Source: CAZAPG01 sp964486935 (GTDB lineage: Bacteria > Chloroflexota > Anaerolineae > 4572-78 > J111). From it: a DNA stretch of 64,000 nt. The notes under the pieces are model-generated. The model worked only from the letters and a program-made list of their open reading frames with translations. It was not told where the DNA came from and did not search any database. The stretch is from contig CAZAPG010000003.1 of assembly GCA_964486935.1 (NCBI GenBank), positions 186,001 to 250,000 of the forward strand, read 5' to 3'. Position 1 is the stretch's first letter. Every line of letters begins with the position of its first letter. A program made the translations under genes and the position numbers. This document shows, piece after piece, positions 43,023 to 50,659 of the stretch.

Positions 43023-43982
43023 ATGACCCTCTCACCTGAGCAGCAGCTTGAAATGTTTCGCCAGATGTGGTTGATTCGCTTCTTTGAGGAGGCGGCTATC
43101 CGGCTGTATGGCCAGGGTTACTACAAAGGCTCGACCCACCCCTACATTGCCCAGGAAGCCACGGCCGTGGGAGTCTGCGCCGCGCTGGAGCCAGAGGATT
43201 TGGTGCTGGCCACCTACCGGGGCCACGGCGCGGCCATTGCCAAAGGCAGCGACCCCAAAGCGATGATGGCCGAGTTGCTGGGCCGGCAAACCGGGCTGTG
43301 CAAAGGCAAGGGCGGCTCGATGCACCTGAGCGACACCCGGCTTAACTTTTTGGGAGCCAACGCAATTGTGGCCGCCCACATTCCCATTGCCGGGGGCGTG
43401 GCCCTGGCCCACCAGTTGGACAACGATGGGGCGGTCACGGTTTGCTTTTTTGGGGATGGGGCGTCGTGCGAAGGTATTTTTTATGAGACCTGCAACATGG
43501 CCGCCCTGTGGAAATTGCCGCTGATTCTGGTCTGCGAGAACAACGAGTTCGCCATCTCTACCCACGTTTCCGAGTCGATTAGCGTGCCCGATATTTCGAT
43601 GCGGGCGCAGGGTTTTGGCTTCCCCGGCGTTACCATTGATGGCCGGGACGTGTACGCAGTTTACGAAACCGCCCTTGAAGCGATAGCGCGGGCCAGGCGC
43701 GGCGACGGGCCAACCCTGATTGAGGCCAAATCGGTGCGCTGGACGCGCCATAGCGCGGTTTCTGCCGGGGGTTACGGTTCTGGCGGCGAAGGAGAACGCT
43801 GGCGGCAAACGGACCCTCTCCCCCGTTTCCGGCAGGAATTGCTGGCGCGACACATTCTGTCCGAAGCGCAGGCCAACCGGATTGAAGCGGAAGCCCGGCA
43901 GGAGATTGATGAAGCCGTGCAGTTTGCTATCGACAGCCCGGCGCCGGCCCCGGAGCAACTCTACCAAGACATTTTTGCCTGA
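43023..43982 (+). CDS. 2-Oxoacid dehydrogenase E1 component, alpha subunit
   Basis: 319 residues, full length. The TPP-binding motif starts GDGASCEG and ends LVCENNEFAIST (GDG-x-NN). The phosphorylation-loop region RWTRHSA is conserved in form. The Shine-Dalgarno is AAAAGGAC. It lies 27 nt after the beta gene and 12 nt before the third enolase-superfamily gene, so the E1 is embedded among sugar-acid enzymes; its substrate may be a 2-keto-3-deoxy acid or its cleavage product (inference). Confidence 0.93.
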   Translation: MTLSPEQQLEMFRQMWLIRFFEEAAIRLYGQGYYKGSTHPYIAQEATAVGVCAALEPEDLVLATYRGHGAAIAKGSDPKAMMAELLGRQTGLCKGKGGSMHLSDTRLNFLGANAIVAAHIPIAGGVALAHQLDNDGAVTVCFFGDGASCEGIFYETCNMAALWKLPLILVCENNEFAISTHVSESISVPDISMRAQGFGFPGVTIDGRDVYAVYETALEAIARARRGDGPTLIEAKSVRWTRHSAVSAGGYGSGGEGERWRQTDPLPRFRQELLARHILSEAQANRIEAEARQEIDEAVQFAIDSPAPAPEQLYQDIFA

Positions 43983-43994
43983 CCGGGAGTCCCC

Positions 43995-45134
43995 ATGAAA
44001 ATCACTCAAATTGAAGTCATTCCACTGGCGCGCGAGTTGGAAGACGCATTTGCCGGCGGTACCTATCGGGTGGTCAACCGCAATACGCTGGTGACGCGCA
44101 TCCAGACCGATGCCGGAATTGTCGGCCAGGCCTTTGGCGGCGATGAAGACCAGACCCAGCGGGAAATTGTCGCCCTTATCCGCCAGCATTTTACCCCGCT
44201 GCTGCTGGGTGAAGATGCCCGCGATGTGGAACGGCTGTGGGACAAAATGTTCTTTTGCAATGTTGACCTGGGCAACCGGGGGCTGCACGTGCTCGATTTA
44301 CGCAATCGCTCTGTTTTGATGCAGGCCATTGCCGCCGTGGATATGGCTCTGTGGGATGCGCTGGGCAAGCTGTACGGCGTTCCACTCTACAAACTGTTGG
44401 GCGGCTATCGAGATAAAGTGCCGGTGATTGCGATTGGCGGCTATTATCAGGCCGGCCAGGGCCGGGACGCGCTGAAAGAGGAAATTCTGTTTTACAAAGA
44501 GCAGCAAATGGCCGGCATCAAATTCAAGGTGGGCCGGGCCAGCCTGGCCGAAGATGTGGAGCGGGTCAGCCGCGCTCGCGCCGCAGCAGGCGATGAGTTT
44601 ATCATCGCCTGCGACGCCAACCAGGCCTGGACGCCCCAGCAGGCGATTGAGTTTTGCCGGGCGGTTGCGCCGCTCAATATCCGCTGGATTGAAGAGCCGG
44701 TGCGCTGGTACGACCAGTTGGAAGGGCTGCGGCTGGTGCGGGAAAACTCGCCCATTCCGGTGACGGCCGGGCAGGGAGAAATCAGCCGCTACGGCTGCCG
44801 CGATTTGGTGACGCAGGGCCGGGTCAACATTTTGAATGTGGACGCCACCATTGCCGGCGGCGTGACCGAATGGAAAAGGATTGCAGATATGGCCGCGCAC
44901 TTTCACGTGCAGATGGCCCACCATGAAGAAGCGCAGGTTGCGCTGCACCTGCTGGCCGCCATCCCTCACGGGCTGTATGTGGAAATCTTCCCCAACCCCA
45001 AACGAGACCCGATGTGGTTTGACCTGCCGCTGGAACGGCCCCGCATCCGCGCCGGTTATATGGAGTTGCCCGCCGCGCCGGGGCTGGGGCTGGAGCTGAA
45101 CGAAGCAATTATCGCCAAATATCAGGCCGATTAG
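43995..45134 (+). CDS. Enolase-superfamily enzyme, 3
   Basis: 379 residues. The barrel has the KFKVG pair (KxK), metal ligands in ACDANQAW, WIEEPV, and Glu in TAGQGE, and a late AHHEE block in place of the usual HxxxN region. The capping domain has the DALGKLYGVPLYKLLGG block. MR-subgroup-like dehydratase or epimerase of an unknown acid sugar. It sits between E1-alpha and the lipoyl-domain gene. Confidence 0.88.
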   Translation: MKITQIEVIPLARELEDAFAGGTYRVVNRNTLVTRIQTDAGIVGQAFGGDEDQTQREIVALIRQHFTPLLLGEDARDVERLWDKMFFCNVDLGNRGLHVLDLRNRSVLMQAIAAVDMALWDALGKLYGVPLYKLLGGYRDKVPVIAIGGYYQAGQGRDALKEEILFYKEQQMAGIKFKVGRASLAEDVERVSRARAAAGDEFIIACDANQAWTPQQAIEFCRAVAPLNIRWIEEPVRWYDQLEGLRLVRENSPIPVTAGQGEISRYGCRDLVTQGRVNILNVDATIAGGVTEWKRIADMAAHFHVQMAHHEEAQVALHLLAAIPHGLYVEIFPNPKRDPMWFDLPLERPRIRAGYMELPAAPGLGLELNEAIIAKYQAD

Positions 45135-45145
45135 AAAGGGAAGCT

Positions 45146-45652
45146 ATGGCCAACGAAGTTATCATCCCCATTCTGGACCAGACCGGCGGCGAAGTTACCG
45201 TTACCCGCTGGCTCAAAAATGAGGGCGACCCGGTGCAGCCGGGCGATATTTTGTGCGAAGTGGAGGCCAGCAAAGCCAATGTGGAAATTGAGGCTCAGGC
45301 TGAGGGGATTCTGCGCCGCATCCTCATCGAGGCCGGCGCGGAAATTCCGCCGCTCACGGTGATTGCCCTGATTGCCGCGGCAAATGAGCCGCTGCCGGAT
45401 ATTGACCCCTTTTACCGGGTCAACCACCCGGAGAGCGAACTTCCGGTTCCAACCCAGCCGCCGCCTCAACCGGCTGCTGATGCCGGGCCGCCGCGACGTT
45501 CAGCCGGCCAGCGCCTTATTATTTCGCCCCGGGCCAGGCGGCTGGCCCAAGAACACCACATCGACCTGTCCACTATTGCAGGCACGGGCGCCGATGGCCG
45601 CATTGTGGAGGAGGATGTACTTGAAGCTATCGAGCGGCAATCAGCGGGGTGA
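45146..45652 (+). CDS. Lipoyl and E3-binding domain protein, E2-like without acyltransferase domain
   Basis: 168 residues. Residues 1-80 form a lipoyl domain with the modified lysine in VEASKANVEI. A Pro-rich linker follows, then a peripheral-subunit-binding domain (SPRARRLAQEHHIDLSTIAGTGADGRIVEEDV). The roughly 230-residue catalytic acyltransferase domain of normal E2 is absent, and the gene ends cleanly with a stop, with a cupin gene starting 4 nt on. It should carry the acyl/lipoyl group from E1 and dock E3, but cannot itself form acyl-CoA. Confidence 0.9.
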   Translation: MANEVIIPILDQTGGEVTVTRWLKNEGDPVQPGDILCEVEASKANVEIEAQAEGILRRILIEAGAEIPPLTVIALIAAANEPLPDIDPFYRVNHPESELPVPTQPPPQPAADAGPPRRSAGQRLIISPRARRLAQEHHIDLSTIAGTGADGRIVEEDVLEAIERQSAG

Positions 45653-45656
45653 GGCA

Positions 45657-46007
45657 ATGAGTCGGGCTTATTTTTTTGATGTTGGCACAATGGAGTGGAG
45701 CAGCCATCCCCAGTTTCCAGATATTCGCTTCAAAGCTCTGGCAACTCGTGAAACCCACCCTGCGGCCCGGTTCAGCCTGGTCAAAGTTGAGGTCGGCGGC
45801 AAAATTGATGCGCACCTGCACGAGGATGAACTGGAGACTGTTTACGTGTTGGCCGGCCAGGGGACGCTGAATTTTGGCGCTGAGGAAGCCTTACTGAAAC
45901 GCGGTATGGGGGTCACAATACCGGCAAGGTTGACGCACAGTTTGCGCAACAGCGGCCCGGTGGAGCTGGAGTTATTTGCGGTTCACGTACTGGCCGCCGT
46001 TAAATGA
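45657..46007 (+). CDS. Cupin-domain protein
   Basis: 116 residues from ATG 45657, 4 nt after the lipoyl gene. A single cupin barrel: DAHLHEDELETVYVLAGQGTL provides the first metal-binding set, and IPARLTHSLRN the last His. It ends 8 nt into the convergent fumarase alpha gene. It may be an isomerase or cupin-type sensor of the pathway; no specific function is visible. Confidence 0.85.
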   Translation: MSRAYFFDVGTMEWSSHPQFPDIRFKALATRETHPAARFSLVKVEVGGKIDAHLHEDELETVYVLAGQGTLNFGAEEALLKRGMGVTIPARLTHSLRNSGPVELELFAVHVLAAVK

Positions 46008-46845
46008 CAACTTCGGTGTGCCGGTGCAGGTGGCAATCCAGATTGACAGCCAGCGGGATTGCGGCGATGTGGGTGGCGTAATATTCTACCCGCACATCCA
46101 TAGCGGTATTTACCCCGCCCCACCCCTGCGGGCCGATGCCGGTAGCATTGATTAAATCGAGCAGTTCCAATTCCAGGGCCGCATAGTGGGGATCGGGGTG
46201 GCGCCGGCCCATGTTACGCATGAGAGCCTTTTTAGCCAGCAGGGCAGCCATCTCCAGCGTGCCGCCGACCCCGACCCCGACCACAACCGGCGGGCAGGCG
46301 TTTGGCCCGGCCTCTTCAACGCATTGCACCACCTGGCGCTTGACCCCTTCAAGGCCCTGAGCCGGTTCCAACATTTTTACCCAACTCATATTCTCCGCGC
46401 CAAAGCCCTTGGCGGCGATAGTCAACCGCACTTTATCGCCGGGCACTATTTCAAAGTGAATCACCGGCGGCGTGTTGTCGCCGCTGTTTTTTCGTTCAAA
46501 AAGCGGTTCGGTCACAATAGAGTTACGCAGGTAGCCCGCCTGATATCCCTGCCGAACACCGTCAGTGATGGCCTGGCGCAAATCGCCGCCCACTAACCGG
46601 ACCTCCTGCCCCAGTTCCACAAAAACAATCGCCATCCCCGTATCCTGGCACATCGGCGCTTGCCGCTGCGCGGCGATATGCCGATTTTCGACAATATCCT
46701 GCATGGCCTGACGCCCGGCGGGCGACGGTTCCAGTTCCAGGATTTCCACAAGCTTCATCATGGTCGGCGCCGGGGTGTGGAAATTTACTGTCTGCACCGC
46801 CTCTCGAATGTGCGCGGTCAACTGCTGCACCTCAATTGTTCTCAC
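46000..46845 (-). CDS. Class I fumarase / tartrate-dehydratase-type hydro-lyase, alpha subunit
   Basis: 281 residues, the two-subunit type. Cysteines for the [4Fe-4S] cluster are in APMCQDTG, GPNACPP and NLDCHLH. The enzyme hydrates or dehydrates a dicarboxylic acid (fumarate/malate, tartrate, mesaconate). It overlaps the beta gene in an ATGA. Coupling with SucCD and enolase-superfamily enzymes favours processing of a C4-C5 acid, though the plain TCA fumarase cannot be ruled out. Confidence 0.9.
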   Translation of the reverse strand: MRTIEVQQLTAHIREAVQTVNFHTPAPTMMKLVEILELEPSPAGRQAMQDIVENRHIAAQRQAPMCQDTGMAIVFVELGQEVRLVGGDLRQAITDGVRQGYQAGYLRNSIVTEPLFERKNSGDNTPPVIHFEIVPGDKVRLTIAAKGFGAENMSWVKMLEPAQGLEGVKRQVVQCVEEAGPNACPPVVVGVGVGGTLEMAALLAKKALMRNMGRRHPDPHYAALELELLDLINATGIGPQGWGGVNTAMDVRVEYYATHIAAIPLAVNLDCHLHRHTEVVI

Positions 46846-47432
46846 CAGATGGCCTCCTCTCGGCGATAGGCCCGCTGCCCCAACTCAAACAAATCGACGC
46901 CGTAGACATCATTGGCAACCACCAGCGGAAATTCTTCGACCTCCAGCTTACGAATGGCCTCGGTTCCCAAATCCTCGTAGGCCACCAGCTCCACCCGCCG
47001 AATCTGGCGGGCAATCAGCGCCGCCGCGCCGCCAACGGTTACAAAATAAACGGCCTCATATTTAACAATGGCTCGACGGACCTCATCGTTCCGCTTGCCC
47101 TTGCCGATCATACCTTTCAGCCCCAGGGCTAACAACGGCGGCGTATAGCCATCGACTCGCCCGGCTGTTGTTGGCCCGGCAGAGCCAATCACTTCACCGG
47201 GCCGGGCCGGCGAAGGGCCAACGTAATAGATAACCTGGCCCTGTAATGGCAGGGGCAACTCCTGGCCGGCCCGCAGCGTGTCGACCAGCCGCTTATGGGC
47301 CGCATCTCTGGCCGTATAAACGATGCCGGAGAGCAGGACCCGGTCGCCCGTTTTTAAGGCTTTCACCTTTTCGGCGGTGAGCGGTGTGGAGAGGTAGATT
47401 GGCTTAGGGTCATCAAGCGGCTTTGGACTCAA
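46842..47432 (-). CDS. Class I fumarase / tartrate-dehydratase-type hydro-lyase, beta subunit
   Basis: 196 residues. Family blocks are LLSGIVYTARDAAHKRL, YVGPSPARPGEVIGSAGPTTAGRVD, and MIGKGKR. The start is TTG 47432 with GGGAGG 4 nt upstream, overlapping the ferredoxin stop. It forms the swivelling C-terminal domain of the iron-sulfur hydratase. Order beta before alpha is unusual but occurs. Confidence 0.9.
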   Translation of the reverse strand: MSPKPLDDPKPIYLSTPLTAEKVKALKTGDRVLLSGIVYTARDAAHKRLVDTLRAGQELPLPLQGQVIYYVGPSPARPGEVIGSAGPTTAGRVDGYTPPLLALGLKGMIGKGKRNDEVRRAIVKYEAVYFVTVGGAAALIARQIRRVELVAYEDLGTEAIRKLEVEEFPLVVANDVYGVDLFELGQRAYRREEAIW

Positions 47433-47674
47433 GCTGCCCTCCCACGGGATTTCAGGGCTTCATCTTTATAGGTTTTGTAAATGGAAATGGCGCCGGCGGG
47501 GGCGGCGTCCAAACAAAGCTCGCACAAGGTACACTCGTCTTCCTGGTCAGGGTGAACGTTTAGCTGTCCGTCAACCAGACTGAAAATATCAACGGGACAG
47601 AGTTGGGCGACCTGCCGGGCTGCGGCCGCGGTTAATTTGCTGTTATCCAGGCTAATTTCAATAAAAATGCCCAT
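47429..47674 (-). CDS. Single-cluster ferredoxin-like protein
   Basis: 81 residues. A CxxCxxC motif (CTLCELC) is present, and the fourth ligand of the usual CxxxCP is Ala (AAP). The only other cysteine, in LCPVDIF, can complete one [4Fe-4S] cluster. It is 1 nt from sucD-like and overlaps the fumarase beta gene, so it is made together with them. It may donate electrons to, or help maintain, the fumarase cluster (inference). Confidence 0.8.
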   Translation of the reverse strand: MGIFIEISLDNSKLTAAAARQVAQLCPVDIFSLVDGQLNVHPDQEDECTLCELCLDAAPAGAISIYKTYKDEALKSRGRAA

Positions 47675-47675
47675 G

Positions 47676-48581
47676 TCAAACCTCGCGCGCCAGGGCTGTT
47701 TTAACCAGTTGGGGAATTTTAGACAACCTGGCCGCCACCTGTACCCCGGCAGCTTGCAGAGCGGCTACTTTACCGGCGGGGCTGCCGCGAGTCCCTTCAA
47801 CAATTGCGCCGGCGTGGCCAAAACGGCGGCCCTGCATCCGGTCGGCAAACCGGCCGGCCACAAAGGCGATAATGGGCAACCGGCTGCCATATTCCCCAAG
47901 GCGACGGGCCAGTTGTTCTTCCATTGTGCCGCCCGGCTCGCAGAATAACACCAGCGCCCGGGTGTGGGGGTCGGCCTCAAACAGCGGCAGCAGGTCTAAA
48001 AATGTCGAGCCGATGAGCGGGTCGCCGCCAATACTCACACAGGTGCTTTGACCTATCCCGGCCTGGGTTAACAGGCTGGCAATTTCCGTGGTCATACCGC
48101 CGCTGCGAGAGATGATGCCAACCGGTCCGGCGGTGTACGCCTGGCGCACATCGCGCGCCGCGCCGCCGCACATGCCAATACGGGTTTGCCCCGGCGAGAT
48201 GAGTCCCAGGCTGTTTGGCCCGATAACCCGCGCCCCGGCCGCAGCGGCCCGCTCCAGGATGGCGGCAATATCCTGCCGGGGAATGCGCTCGGTGACAATG
48301 ACAAGCAGTTGCAAGCCGCGCTCCAGCGCCTCCCAGGCCGCATCGCGCACAAAGGGGGCGGGCACAGAGATGATGCTTGCCTGGCAGGGATGAGCTTGCA
48401 GCGCGGACGCAACGGTATCAAAAACAGGCACGCCGTGAACCTGCAAGCCGCCTTTGCCTGGCGTAACCCCGGCCACAATTTTGGCTCCATACTGGAGCGA
48501 CTCGCCGGTAAAGGTGGCGGCCTCGCGCCCGGTAATGCCCTGAACTAATATTCGGGTTTCGGCGTGGGCTAATATGCTCAT
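47676..48581 (-). CDS. Succinyl-CoA synthetase alpha-type CoA ligase subunit
   Basis: 301 residues. CoA-binding domain with VQGITGREAATFT near the N-terminus, GPNSLGLISPG in the middle, and the phosphohistidine in RRFGHAGAIVEGTRG. SucD, or the paralogous malate-CoA ligase MtkB, would look like this. It overlaps the beta gene by 4 nt. Its place beside fumarase suggests CoA activation of a dicarboxylic acid from the pathway, or simply an extra TCA copy. Confidence 0.9.
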   Translation of the reverse strand: MSILAHAETRILVQGITGREAATFTGESLQYGAKIVAGVTPGKGGLQVHGVPVFDTVASALQAHPCQASIISVPAPFVRDAAWEALERGLQLLVIVTERIPRQDIAAILERAAAAGARVIGPNSLGLISPGQTRIGMCGGAARDVRQAYTAGPVGIISRSGGMTTEIASLLTQAGIGQSTCVSIGGDPLIGSTFLDLLPLFEADPHTRALVLFCEPGGTMEEQLARRLGEYGSRLPIIAFVAGRFADRMQGRRFGHAGAIVEGTRGSPAGKVAALQAAGVQVAARLSKIPQLVKTALAREV

Positions 48582-49741
48582 TTGATGGCCTCAATCACCT
48601 GGTCGATGCTGGTTTCGCGGCCAAAAAATGGTACGCCATAGTGCCGCAAAATGGCCTGCCCCTCTTCTTCCCAGGAGCCGGGAATGCGAAAGGCGGCGAT
48701 GATTTTGGCCGGCTCTTGCTTAAGTTCCAGAACGCCTTTAATTACGCCCCGCGCCACCAAATCTACCCGGGTATTGCTAACCACGTTCATAATTACCGCC
48801 AGCCGTTCAACGCGGGGCTGGCTAAGGATAAGTTTGGTCAGCTCACTGATTTTCCAGACGCTCGGATTGCCGCCGATTTCGCAATAGTTGGCGGGCCTGA
48901 GTCCGGCATCCAGGGCCGCGTCAAATGCGGTCAGGCTGGCCCCGCCTCCCCCAATCAGCAGCCCCAAATTACCTTCAAAAGGGACCAGCCGGCCGGCCAC
49001 CCCGCGATGGTCGGCGCGGTCAATTTCAAGGGCTTTTTGCTCAAAACCGGATTGGGGTTGGGCCAATTGGGCGCTGTGAGGGAGTCGTTTTAATAATGGC
49101 TGTTGGCGATAGGCTGCGTCGTCGTCTAATTCCAGGTGCGCGTCGGCAACCCACCAACGGCCCTCGCTATCCAGAATCAGGGGGTTGATTTCAAGCAACA
49201 GGGCATCCCATTCAACAAAACAGCGGGCTATCCGGGTCAGCAAAGTTGTCAATTGCAGCAAATGCTCTCCCGAAAAACCGAGTTCAGCCGCAACCTCTCG
49301 CCCAGGATATTCAGGCACACGTCCCAGTATGGAAAACGGCCGCCGTATAACCCTGGCAGAGGATTCAATATCAATCCCTCCCCCCGGCGAGGCCAGTAAA
49401 ATTGGCCGGCGCAGGTTGGCGTCGTAGGTAACGCCTATAAATATCTCTTGAGCAATTGTCACCCTGGTTTCAACCAAAACTGTGTTGACTTTAAACCCCA
49501 ACAATTGCGAACCCAGCAGAGCCTCGGCTGCGGTGGCCGCTTTGGGCGGCGTGGCGGCAAAGCGGATTCCCCCGGATTTCATTCGACCACCCGCCGGAAT
49601 CTGCGCCTTTAAAACCACGGGTTGGTCGATAGTTTGGGCTATGGCTGCGGCCTCGGATACAGTGGTTATGACTTTTCCAAACGGAATTGGCAGCCCCCGT
49701 TCCCCCAAAAGCAGCTTGGCTTCGTATTCCAATATGTTCAC
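48578..49741 (-). CDS. Succinyl-CoA synthetase beta-type CoA ligase subunit
   Basis: 387 residues, usual length. ATP-grasp start MNILEYEAKLLLGERGLPIP, the VVLKAQIPAGGR block, and the C-terminal GGNPSVWKISELTKLIL region are visible. The start is GTG 49741 with an AGGGGA about 11 nt upstream. The canonical nucleotide/CoA-loop GGAS is kept (IGGGGASLTAFD). It is the first gene of the - strand arm and shares an intergenic region, with the palindromic operator, with the SDR at 49883. Confidence 0.9.
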   Translation of the reverse strand: MNILEYEAKLLLGERGLPIPFGKVITTVSEAAAIAQTIDQPVVLKAQIPAGGRMKSGGIRFAATPPKAATAAEALLGSQLLGFKVNTVLVETRVTIAQEIFIGVTYDANLRRPILLASPGGGIDIESSARVIRRPFSILGRVPEYPGREVAAELGFSGEHLLQLTTLLTRIARCFVEWDALLLEINPLILDSEGRWWVADAHLELDDDAAYRQQPLLKRLPHSAQLAQPQSGFEQKALEIDRADHRGVAGRLVPFEGNLGLLIGGGGASLTAFDAALDAGLRPANYCEIGGNPSVWKISELTKLILSQPRVERLAVIMNVVSNTRVDLVARGVIKGVLELKQEPAKIIAAFRIPGSWEEEGQAILRHYGVPFFGRETSIDQVIEAIK

Positions 49742-49790
49742 AGAACTTTTTGTCCCCTACTGCACCGGCACAATTCAATACAACTTTGGT

Positions 49791-49828
49791 TTGACAGTAA
49801 AAAGCGATAAAATATTATATATAATATT
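49791..49828 (+). promoter_or_regulatory. Promoter with shared operator, copy 3 (perfect palindrome)
   Basis: TTGACA (49791-49796) and TATTAT (49813-49818) with 16-nt spacing read toward the SDR at 49883. The palindrome AATATTATATATAATATT (49811-49828) covers the -10. It lies in the divergent gap with the sucC-like gene, so it could control both arms. Confidence 0.75.
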
Positions 49829-49882
49829 TATTAATCCACAAACCTTTGTCATCCCCAGCGGAGAGAGTTAGAGGAGTTAATT

Positions 49883-50644
49883 ATGGCAAACAATCCCTTT
49901 GGATTAGACGGGCAACTGGCGCTGGTCACCGGCGGCGGCAGTGGTTTGGGGCTGGCTATTAGCCAGACATTGATTCAGGCCGGCGCAGCGGTCATCATTA
50001 CCGGGCGGCGCGAGGAGAAGTTAAAAGCAGCCGTTCAGCAACTTGGCCGCCAGGCCCATTATATCCGGCACGATGTCACCGACCTCAACTCGATTCCCGG
50101 CCTGGTGCGTCACATTGAGCAGCAGTGGCAACCTGTTGACATCTTGGTAAACAACGCCGGTATCCACCACAAAAAAAGCGTGTTTGAAACCACCGATGCC
50201 GATATGCAACAGATGCTGCAAACGCACCTGGCCGGCGCGTTTGCCCTGAGCCGAACCTGCGCCCAATTGATGGTTGAGCGCAGGCGCGGGTCCATTATTA
50301 TGATTCTGTCGATGGCTGCCCTATTGGGCATCCCGCAGATTCCTGCCTACACAGCCGCCAAAAGCGCAATGATGGGCCTGACCAGGGCGCTTGCCGCCGA
50401 GCTTGCGCCGCACAATGTGCGGGTCAATGCGGTTGCTCCCGGCTGGATTGAAACGGATATGACGTTGCCGATACTGCAAAACGACCCGGCGCGGATGCGG
50501 AAAATATTGGGGCGTACCCCCATGAACCGAATGGGCAACCCGAAAGATATTGGCCACGCGGTGGTCTACCTGTGCTCGCCTGCCGCCAGTTTTGTTACCG
50601 GCGTAGTGCTGCCGGTGGATGGCGGGGCCAGCATCGGTTTTTAA
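49883..50644 (+). CDS. Short-chain dehydrogenase/reductase
   Basis: 253 residues, intact: TGGGSGLG, NNAG, catalytic Ser in IILSMAA, YTAAKSA, and a TGVVLPVDGG end. The beta-2 end has TGRREEK (Arg), which leans to NADP (inference). It is similar in length to gluconate 5-dehydrogenase-type SDRs. It is a single-gene unit under operator copy 3, with the convergent ABC gene 16 nt past its end. Confidence 0.92.
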   Translation: MANNPFGLDGQLALVTGGGSGLGLAISQTLIQAGAAVIITGRREEKLKAAVQQLGRQAHYIRHDVTDLNSIPGLVRHIEQQWQPVDILVNNAGIHHKKSVFETTDADMQQMLQTHLAGAFALSRTCAQLMVERRRGSIIMILSMAALLGIPQIPAYTAAKSAMMGLTRALAAELAPHNVRVNAVAPGWIETDMTLPILQNDPARMRKILGRTPMNRMGNPKDIGHAVVYLCSPAASFVTGVVLPVDGGASIGF

Positions 50645-50659
50645 GCGCGGCAACTATGG

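Noticed and set aside
41343..44288. Long - strand frames (366 and 418 residues) opposite the enolase/E1 genes
   Set aside because: Antisense shadows of clearly recognisable + strand enzymes; no protein-like motifs.
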